DNA from: Streptococcus azizii
GTDB lineage: Bacteria > Bacillota > Bacilli > Lactobacillales > Streptococcaceae
NCBI RefSeq assembly: GCF_001984715.1
Contig: NZ_MSPR01000014.1
Location: forward strand, 1-64,000
Length of the DNA: 64,000 nucleotides
Reading direction: 5' to 3'
Shown here: positions 57,663-64,000 of the stretch, piece by piece
How the letters are laid out: each line of letters starts with the position of its first letter
Numbering within the stretch: position 1 is the first letter of the stretch
The notes under the pieces: model-generated
The model's database searches: none
What the model saw: only the letters and a program-made list of their open reading frames with translations
What the model was told of the DNA's origin: nothing
Program-made: the position numbers and the translations under genes

Positions 57663-59117
57663 TTACTTACCAGCCATCACATCTTGAATCGCTGCTTTTG
57701 TCGCAGCCAAACTTTCTTGGTTTACTTCCATCATATATAAGGTCGCATCAGGCATCGCATAAGACGGTAGCCCCATCACACCTGTCCCAGTCAGGGCTTG
57801 TGAAGTGACACTATAGGTTCCGCCAGACTCTAATTGACCGTTGATTAAGGTTATCATCGTTTCAAGATTCATATTGGTTTGAACAGAATCTTGAATCCCA
57901 TTTAGAATCTCATTGTAATTTTTCAAAACCGCAGGTGAACTTAATTTCTTAATCAGGCCTGCAATCACCTTTTCTTGATTTTTACCCCGGTCATTATCAC
58001 CGCCCTGTAAAGAGTACCGTTCACGTACAAATTCCAAGGCTTGACTGGAAGTAAGGTGTACTTCTCCTACTGGGAAGAAGGTGCCATCATAACCTGTAAA
58101 TTCTTGGTCATTTGTAACCTCTACTCCTCCCACAACATCAATGAGTTTTAAGAAAGAGGTAAAATTCAAACGGACGTAGTAATTGGTCTTAATATCATAA
58201 AGATTTTCAAGCGTTTGAATAGAGGCTTCAACACCATAAATTCCTGCATGGGTGAGCTTGTCGTTCTGGTTATTCCCACCGCCTGCAATCGGAACATAAG
58301 CATCCCGCGGAGTAGTCGTCAACAAGACCTTTTTAGTCTTGAGGTTTACAGTCATAATAATATTGACATCTGAACGCGAAACGGAAGAAATCGGTCCATA
58401 GGTATCGATACCACTGACATAGATGTTGAAAGCATCGCCACTAATCTCAGTCCCCTGGACAGTTTCAACCTTTTTACTAATCTTAAAGGTATAGAGTTTT
58501 CTGATTTTTGACGCATCGTAATCTGCGATAATATCTTCAAAAACACTGTTTAAAATAATCGCCTTTGCTTCTTTATTCATCAAGGATTGGTAGGCTGATA
58601 AGTAGGTTGGAGCGGTATCCACTGTCAGCGATACTTGCTTCTCCTTTTGGAGGCTCTCCGTCAATTTGGTAATATTTTCAGCGTCTGTGCCAGTTGGCGC
58701 TAGGACATTTGTTACCTGACTAATATCTGTAATATCGCTATCTGCTAATACGATGACGCTCATTTCATATTCTGAATAGTTGGCCGTCGAATTGAGTTTA
58801 TCAGAAAAGCTCGTGACTTCTCGAATAGCAAATAAGGTTGCCCCACTCACTAGAATCAGCATCAGCAAAGATAGCAAGGTGATACGGGGAGCCTTCTTTT
58901 TAAGCGCTAAACTACCAAATAACAATACGACAAGCCCTAAAACTGCCGTCACTACTATATTTAGATTACGAAAGGCAAGCAGATGGTAGCGATAAATTGC
59001 AAATAAAATAAGTGCTGCCATCACTGTAAAGATAAGAGCAAGTACACGATTGGCCACCGTAAGTTTCCCACCGTGCTGTTTTTCATATTTTGTTGTCCTT
59101 CTCGAACGCTGTTCCAT
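57663..59117 (-). CDS. cpsA: LytR-CpsA-Psr family capsule attachment protein
   Basis: The product is 484 aa. Three membrane helices occur near residues 25-110. An extracellular accessory region follows (about 130-240), then the LCP domain ([51 protein letters not shown]). LCP enzymes move capsule from undecaprenyl carrier to peptidoglycan. The arginines of the pyrophosphate site are present. It is first gene of the capsule locus, with its own promoter. Confidence 0.93.
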   Translation of the reverse strand: MEQRSRRTTKYEKQHGGKLTVANRVLALIFTVMAALILFAIYRYHLLAFRNLNIVVTAVLGLVVLLFGSLALKKKAPRITLLSLLMLILVSGATLFAIREVTSFSDKLNSTANYSEYEMSVIVLADSDITDISQVTNVLAPTGTDAENITKLTESLQKEKQVSLTVDTAPTYLSAYQSLMNKEAKAIILNSVFEDIIADYDASKIRKLYTFKISKKVETVQGTEISGDAFNIYVSGIDTYGPISSVSRSDVNIIMTVNLKTKKVLLTTTPRDAYVPIAGGGNNQNDKLTHAGIYGVEASIQTLENLYDIKTNYYVRLNFTSFLKLIDVVGGVEVTNDQEFTGYDGTFFPVGEVHLTSSQALEFVRERYSLQGGDNDRGKNQEKVIAGLIKKLSSPAVLKNYNEILNGIQDSVQTNMNLETMITLINGQLESGGTYSVTSQALTGTGVMGLPSYAMPDATLYMMEVNQESLAATKAAIQDVMAGK

Positions 59118-59179
59118 TTTTAACCTCCAGCTATGTTGATTGGATGATAGGCTAGACGGGGACTTTTCCCTGAACTACT

Positions 59180-59188
59180 ATTTTACCA
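59180..59188 (-). promoter_or_regulatory. cpsA promoter (extended -10)
   Basis: The minus strand reads TGG-TAAAAT, an extended -10 (59180-59188), about 60 bp before the cpsA ATG. No clear -35 is visible. The sequence continues into an SD GGAGG. Confidence 0.5.
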
Positions 59189-59189
59189 T

Positions 59190-59914
59190 ATTCTATTGTG
59201 TTTTACTATTATTAACCGCCTCAGTTACCCCTCTGGCTCTTAATACTCTTTAAAAATCAAAAGGATACTTCGTCAACTCGCCTTGGTAAGCTCTCAACTA
59301 CCTTTAAAAAATAGACTGAAAACCTCCACTGGAGCTTTTTATGGGTTTTGTATCTTGTGGAATTGAGTTCAGCCTAAAACCTCGGAAAAAAGATAGGCAG
59401 CTGTTTCAGCTTTAGCTGATTACAGATGAGATTGAAGCAGTTCGGGGAACTGTTTCAACTGGTCACCTAGAAACACGAAAGTGACCATAGAAGTTTGAGC
59501 CAAGAAGCAGGAAAGCTAGGAAATATGCAGAAAACCTCCACTGGAGCTTTTCGCTCGTCATGTTTCCTAATTTCTAGTCGCTTTTTACACGCCCTTTGTA
59601 TCTTGTGGAATTGAGTTCAGACTAAGGTCTGTGTGAAAAAGACAATTCCTCCTAGAGTCTCTGGACTCTGCGTCAGAATTCCTATTTTCACTTAGACCTT
59701 TTAACGTCCTCACATCTTAATGTAATTGAGTTCAGCCTAAAACCTCGGAAAATAGATAGGCAGATGTTTTGGCTTTAGCCAATTACAGATGAGAATCCCT
59801 TTGGGACAAACACTCCTAGAAGTTACACTTCTTCGTCATGTTTCCTAATTTTCATTCGCTTTTTACACGCCCTTTGTATCTTAGTTTACTGTTGATTTTT
59901 ATGGAGTATAAACT
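59190..59914. repeat. Mosaic repeat block between cpsA and the DHHW gene
   Basis: About 720 bp, 3 to 4 mosaic units in one orientation. Each ends with TTTTTACACGCCCTTTGTATC-like or AACGTCCTCACATCTTA sequence. No gene recognised. The unit at 59335-59490 is a close copy of that at 48775-48910. Confidence 0.9.
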
Positions 59915-61312
59915 CTATTGATACCAGACGATTGATTGCCCCTCCTGAGAGACAAGTTCTATTTTCGGATGGTCTGAGACCGCTTCAGCAGAAAGTGCTA
60001 CAGTGTAGCCTCCATCGGTTTGCTCCATATCATACACTTCCCCATCTAATCGTAACCAGACGTATTGATAGCTAGCGTCTGTCTGCCAGCTAATCGTAGC
60101 CAGAGCCTTTCCTTTCTCAATCGTTAGAGCATTAGCGGGCAAGGCCTGCTTGGTCGTAGAGGTATCGGTATAAGGAATGGACGAAAGTGCAGGATTCATC
60201 TTCAACTGCCTCATCTTCTCATAATCGAAGTAGGTATTTGAAAAAGTATATTCTGCCACTTCAAAAATAACCATATCTGGCTTAAAGATATTGTAGTAGT
60301 ATGGGAAGTGTAAAATATTTTGATAATCATGGACAGCAATATAGTCTTCAAAGGCATTCATCAGATATTTATAGCCTCTTCCATTCATATAACTTCCTTG
60401 AAACATCAAGACTCGCGGAAGTTCCTTGCCACGTGTAGATACATTTTGATAGTAGGCAAACGCTTGATAATTCGGATCGAATTGCAACTCCCCTGCGAAC
60501 ACCTCTGTCTTAGTGGTCACTATACCGTCTTCCGGAACCTGGATAAGTGGAACAGATTCATGAATAGGGAATTGGGAAACAGGTAGGGAGACTTCTAGTT
60601 GACTGGATACCTCAGCATCGTCCAAGTGATTGACCTGAACAGCGGGAAAGTCCTCTTTTACTTTCGATAAAATGGCATTCGTTCCATAAAAGGCCCCTAG
60701 ATCGTTCCAATGATTGGCATCATATTTTTGATTAAAGACAGCCGTCCCTCTCTGGCTTTCTTCTTTGAGGGTAATCGTATTATCTACATAGCGAACGTTT
60801 CGCTTATCAAGAGCCGCAAGAAAGTCATCTACCCAGTCGCGATTGTAGTCAAAGCCGGCAGGAGTATATTCTGATAGCACTGCTGGCTTTGCTGGATTCA
60901 AGACGAACAAAAAGGGAATATTTCTAGCCTTGCAATATTCTTGGATAGCTTGAACCATGTCTGCAAACTGCTCGTGATAGTCAAAATATTGATAGGCAGG
61001 CGTCGTAAGCCCTGCTCCAAAAACATATCCATCTTTTCCATACTGATAGCTTGGATGGACCATTTTGCCAAATAGGCGATCATTCAAGACCGTGTAACCC
61101 AAGATCATCTCATCTCGAAAACCAATGCGGTCATTCACATAGGTTTCAAGAGCCTCCGTCAGATCCCCTTCGCTATCTGTTGAAAATGGATTTTCTGCCA
61201 ACATGCGGTTATCAATCTCAGAGGAGATGTGGGGTGCAAAGCGAAAGTTGAGAACAGGGATAAGGACAATCAAGGCAAATAGAGTGATTGTCAACAGTTT
61301 TATTTTTTTCAT
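59915..61312 (-). CDS. DHHW/AlgJ-like SGNH polysaccharide O-acetyltransferase
   Basis: The product is 465 aa from ATG 61312 with the SD GGAG; the four upstream residues begin at a GTG and are dropped. One N-terminal membrane anchor (residues 5-22) is followed by an extracellular SGNH-like domain. The DANHWNDLGA motif (Asp198, His201, Trp202) is the DHHW signature. Partners of MBOAT proteins such as AlgJ, AlgX and PatB move the acetyl group to polysaccharide. It follows the MBOAT gene by 17 bp. Confidence 0.85.
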   Translation of the reverse strand: MKKIKLLTITLFALIVLIPVLNFRFAPHISSEIDNRMLAENPFSTDSEGDLTEALETYVNDRIGFRDEMILGYTVLNDRLFGKMVHPSYQYGKDGYVFGAGLTTPAYQYFDYHEQFADMVQAIQEYCKARNIPFLFVLNPAKPAVLSEYTPAGFDYNRDWVDDFLAALDKRNVRYVDNTITLKEESQRGTAVFNQKYDANHWNDLGAFYGTNAILSKVKEDFPAVQVNHLDDAEVSSQLEVSLPVSQFPIHESVPLIQVPEDGIVTTKTEVFAGELQFDPNYQAFAYYQNVSTRGKELPRVLMFQGSYMNGRGYKYLMNAFEDYIAVHDYQNILHFPYYYNIFKPDMVIFEVAEYTFSNTYFDYEKMRQLKMNPALSSIPYTDTSTTKQALPANALTIEKGKALATISWQTDASYQYVWLRLDGEVYDMEQTDGGYTVALSAEAVSDHPKIELVSQEGQSIVWYQ

Positions 61313-61329
61313 CAATATCTCCACTTCTT

Positions 61330-62823
61330 TTAATATTGGAAATAGATAAAGGGACTATAGGTAGAATTTACCATGAATAAAATCGCCACAATAAAGATAG
61401 CTAGCAAGATGACCTCTTGAAGGAAATAACCGACAGCTGTCGAACTGACATTGCCATACCAGCTTTTCACTTTCTGAGACCCCAATAGAGTAGCCCCTAT
61501 TATCCCTACAGTAGCAAGGAACAACATCTTGGCATCGTAGTAATATTGCCAGGTATAAAATATCGGCTGACCCGTTCCCTTTCCAAGTATCGCACCTACG
61601 ACCGTTCCAACATCTGCAAGATGTTGAAATCGGAATAATTGCCAGGAAAAGAGAATGATTCCCATCGTTGCCATGTATTTGAGAGCAACTGGTATGTTTT
61701 GATAGTATTTATGATGGTGAACAAGGCGCTCCACGACGACAAAGAAGGCATGGATACCACCCCACAAAATGTAATTCCAGCCTGCGCCATGCCAAAGGCC
61801 TGTCACAGCAAAAACAATGGCTAGATTACGGAGTGTTTTTTGCTGTCCTTTACGACTTCCCCCCAATGAAATGTAGATGTACTCCTTAAACCACGTTCCC
61901 AATGAGATATGCCAACGTCTCCAAAATTCAGAAATGGATACGGAACGATAGGGGAAATTGAAGTTCTCTTTAAACTCAAAGCCAAAGAGCTTGGCAAGAC
62001 CAATGGCAATGTCAGAATACCCTGCAAAATCATAATAGATTTGCAACATGTAGAGAATCAGGGTTCCAAATGCTGTTAGCTGATCCATGGACTGAATGGA
62101 AATTTGAGCCAGACAAGCCCCAAAGGTATCCGCCAATATCACTTTTTTGGCAAACCCAATCATGATGCGGTTTACCCCTTCTGTCATTCGTGTCAAGGAG
62201 AAACGGCTCTGTCCAATCTGGCCCTGAAAATCTCTCCATAACACAATCGGCCCTGAAATCACTTTCGGGAAAAAGGTAAGGTATAGAAGGCAATCGAAAA
62301 AACTGCCAGCCGTTGCCTGCCCTCGGTAAATATCTGTCAAATAGGAAATGCTCGAAAAGGTAATAAAGGATATTCCAAGGGGAGCCAACAAAGACTTTGA
62401 AGGGAGCTGTTCCCCAAACAAGCTATTCCAACACTGGATTAAAAAATTAGAGTAATTGAAATAAATCAAAGGAAAGGTCACCAGTAGAATCCCAATCCCT
62501 AATGGAAAGAGACTCAGATAGACCCTCTTTTGAAGAGTAGGCGACTGATACAGATTTAGATAAAGCCCTTTTCCCCTGACAGTGGCAATCCATAAACCGA
62601 TGACGTATACGACAACTATATAAAAGAGTAAGCGAAATACATTATCAAATGAAGACCACATGTAAAAAACGACACTACACCCTATCAGAAACAACTTATC
62701 AAGAGATAGTTTTTTGAAGAGGAAGCGCAAACCATCAATAGAGCAGACCCCCTTGATAATGCTATATCCCAAAATAGAAAAAGGGAAAAAAACGAATAAA
62801 AATACCTGTGTTGTAAACAGCAT
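61330..62823 (-). CDS. MBOAT-family acyl transferase (AlgI/PatA-like)
   Basis: The product is 497 aa from ATG 62823; the 24-residue extension from 62895 is dropped. About 11 membrane helices. The MBOAT core FWRRWHISLGTWFKEYIYIS and the catalytic histidine region AVTGLWHGAGWNYILWGGIH (about residues 330-350) are clear. These proteins carry acetyl across the membrane for O-acetylation of capsule, alginate, peptidoglycan or teichoic acid. Pairing with the DHHW gene favours polysaccharide O-acetylation; the polymer is not certain. Confidence 0.9.
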   Translation of the reverse strand: MLFTTQVFLFVFFPFSILGYSIIKGVCSIDGLRFLFKKLSLDKLFLIGCSVVFYMWSSFDNVFRLLFYIVVVYVIGLWIATVRGKGLYLNLYQSPTLQKRVYLSLFPLGIGILLVTFPLIYFNYSNFLIQCWNSLFGEQLPSKSLLAPLGISFITFSSISYLTDIYRGQATAGSFFDCLLYLTFFPKVISGPIVLWRDFQGQIGQSRFSLTRMTEGVNRIMIGFAKKVILADTFGACLAQISIQSMDQLTAFGTLILYMLQIYYDFAGYSDIAIGLAKLFGFEFKENFNFPYRSVSISEFWRRWHISLGTWFKEYIYISLGGSRKGQQKTLRNLAIVFAVTGLWHGAGWNYILWGGIHAFFVVVERLVHHHKYYQNIPVALKYMATMGIILFSWQLFRFQHLADVGTVVGAILGKGTGQPIFYTWQYYYDAKMLFLATVGIIGATLLGSQKVKSWYGNVSSTAVGYFLQEVILLAIFIVAILFMVNSTYSPFIYFQY

Positions 62824-62936
62824 ATATAAGCCTCTATAAGATATAGGATTGATGGCACTGTTATAGTCGTTTAGTTTATACCTAAAGGTAGCCACAGCTG
62901 TAATTGACTAAATCTGAAACAGCTGCGTCTCTTTTC

Positions 62937-63092
62937 TTACTTCGACGAGTGAAAAGCTCCAGTGGAGGTTTTCAGCCTACCACCTTTCATTAAAAAAGTG
63001 GTCGTTAGAAACTCCGTTTCCCTATTTCCAACCTTGCCCACTTCGCTCTCAAATTTCTAGGCTCAGGCTGAAACAGTTCACCGAACTGTTTC
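62937..63092 (-). repeat. Right arm of the capsule-flanking inverted repeat
   Basis: Reverse-complement copy of 44709-44864, differing by about five positions over about 156 bp. The further modules beyond it (hairpin, TATTGACACGAG, ACTAAAAGCAAACT) also mirror 44601-44700. Confidence 0.92.
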
Positions 63093-63361
63093 ACTCTCCC
63101 AGATGATTGGAACTCGCTTTGCCGTACTCTACGATTGTTACTGACTATCGTCAGTATGATTTCCAACCTTCAACAGTCATTAGACTGTTGAAGCAACCTG
63201 CAGCTATTGACACGAGTTACCTCGTTTCATTTTCAACCTTGCCTACTTCGCTCTCGGATTTCTAGGCTCAGGCTGAAACAGTTCACCGAACTGTTTCACT
63301 CTCCCAGACTAGTGGAGCAAGTACTAAAAGCAAACTAAAGACTATAAAATGTACCCAATTT

Positions 63362-63390
63362 ATTATACCAGTTCCAAAATGAGATGTCAA
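63362..63390 (-). promoter_or_regulatory. Strong consensus promoter toward the MBOAT-DHHW pair
   Basis: On the minus strand a perfect TTGACA (63385-63390), a 17-bp spacer and TGG-TATAAT (63362-63367). It would give a leader of about 530 nt running through the repeat modules before the MBOAT start. Confidence 0.8.
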
Positions 63391-63505
63391 GTCTCTAAAA
63401 AACGAGAAACGGCGCCCTCCCTCGCCTTTCCATGCCTTGAAACGGTTGACCTCCCCCATCGATGTCCTCCAAGAACCACATAGGAATATTCAAGAAAAAT
63501 AACAA

Positions 63506-63571
63506 ATACGGCAAAGAACGATTCCGTGGAAGTTTGCCAAGCCAAACCCCTACTTCCTTTCTTTGCCGTAT
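63506..63571 (-). terminator. Long hairpin terminator downstream of uvrB
   Basis: ATACGGCAAAGAA (63506-63518) pairs with TTCTTTGCCGTAT (63559-63571), 13 bp. On the minus strand the inner GGAAGT and GTTTG pair with ACTTCC and CAAAC. The sequence TTGTTATTTTT follows, so uvrB transcripts would end here. Confidence 0.7.
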
Positions 63572-63643
63572 GTGCTATGTTTCAGTCGGACTCTCTTCAG
63601 TCTTCAAGGGAGAAACTCTAGGCTAGCTACTTGCCCCAAGCGT

Positions 63644-64000
63644 CTAATCTAAAGCCTTGATTTCCAAAATCATATCACGGATTTGAGCAGCCAGTTCAAA
63701 ATCTAGAAGCCCCGCTGCTTCCTGCATTTGTGCTTCTAATTTCTTCATCATATCACGACGCTCTTGTTTATTGAGACTTTCAATATCTACCGTCTCTTCT
63801 CTATCAGGAAGGACTGCTTTTGTCACGCTAATTAAATCGCGGATTTCTTTCTTAATGGTCTGTGGGACAATCCCATGTTTTTCATTATATTCCATTTGAA
63901 TCTGACGGCGACGAGCAGTCTCATCAATGGCCCGCTGCATCGAATCCGTCACTTTATCCGCATACATAATAACATGGCCTTCACTATTACGGGCTGCGCG
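63644..64000 (-). CDS. uvrB: UvrABC excinuclease subunit B, C-terminal end
   Basis: The reading frame is open to the right window edge; only the last 118 residues are visible. They include [20 protein letters not shown] (helicase domain end), [20 protein letters not shown] and the C-terminal UVR motif ([20 protein letters not shown]) that contacts UvrC. UvrB verifies DNA damage in nucleotide excision repair. The true start lies outside the window. Confidence 0.95.
   Translation of the reverse strand, partial: RAARNSEGHVIMYADKVTDSMQRAIDETARRRQIQMEYNEKHGIVPQTIKKEIRDLISVTKAVLPDREETVDIESLNKQERRDMMKKLEAQMQEAAGLLDFELAAQIRDMILEIKALD

Larger units (their letters stand above)
62824..63643. repeat. 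Repeat-rich region and long leader upstream of the MBOAT gene
   Basis: About 820 bp. The capsule-flanking repeat arm lies at 62937-63092. A second copy of the GAAACAGTTCACCGAACTGTTTC hairpin is at 63276-63298. The hairpin CTTCAACAGTC/GACTGTTGAAG is at 63169-63195. A strong promoter is at 63362-63390, and a large terminator-like hairpin at 63506-63571. No gene was recognised. Confidence 0.85.

Overview
The window is a low-to-moderate GC Firmicute chromosome and almost certainly a Streptococcus. Evidence: a YSIRK-type surface protein with MucBP repeats, adjacent divergent parE/plsY, a pyrK-pyrD pair with PyrR attenuators, a four-gene glycogen operon, and a sialic-acid capsule locus with neuB-neuC-neuD-neuA in the order known from S. 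suis and group B streptococcus. I infer a relative of the S. suis group; the sequence alone does not prove the species.

Layout. 1-4 kb: 5' part of a large cell-wall MucBP protein (C-terminus outside the window) behind a promoter with a G10 tract in its spacer. 4-6 kb: rplU-rpmA, a degenerate Fst-like type I toxin-antitoxin locus, and a VOC protein. 6-13.7 kb: cysteine desulfurase, a broken phase-variable glycosyltransferase, thiI, threonine aldolase, tRNA-Arg, rpsA, tRNA-Gln, tRNA-Tyr, a DUF2969 gene and ilvE. 13.8-20.4 kb: topoisomerase IV genes parE and parC, with a class III Fic gene, a DUF1232 gene and a RelA/SpoT-like gene between them. 20.5-21.6 kb: plsY and a 257-bp tandem duplication of its 3' end. 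21.6-32.2 kb: pyrimidine genes (pyrC, pyrE, pyrF, pyrD, pyrK) mixed with mutX, ung, an oxidoreductase and a GtrB/GT-C glycosylation pair. 32.2-39.2 kb: a LysR regulator and glgC-glgD-glgA-glgB under a probable CcpA cre site. 39.3-41.1 kb: an amino-acid-binding lipoprotein and a NUDIX gene. 41.4-59.1 kb: the capsule locus, read right to left: cpsA (LCP protein), CapD-like dehydratase, phosphoglycosyltransferase, aminotransferase, GT2, acetyltransferase, two GT2, Wzy, sialyltransferase, Wzx, neuB, neuC, neuD, neuA. 59.9-62.8 kb: an MBOAT/DHHW O-acetylation pair. 63.6 kb to the end: 3' end of uvrB.

How it fits together. The capsule genes predict a repeat unit begun on undecaprenyl phosphate with an amino-deoxy sugar made by the CapD-like and aminotransferase enzymes. 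It would be extended by GT2 enzymes and the GT52-type sialyltransferase, then flipped by Wzx and polymerised by Wzy. The LCP protein would attach it to the wall. The usual wzd/wze/wzh tyrosine-kinase module is absent. O-acetylation could act at three points: NeuD, the NeuA esterase domain and the MBOAT/DHHW pair.

Most striking are signs of switching and repeat-driven plasticity: a phase-variable promoter, an AGCAG tract at the start of a glycosyltransferase gene, 52-bp tandem arrays, a tandem duplication, and inverted repeat pairs able to support inversions of about 11 and 18 kb. A mosaic intergenic repeat family fills most large gaps, usually just downstream of genes.
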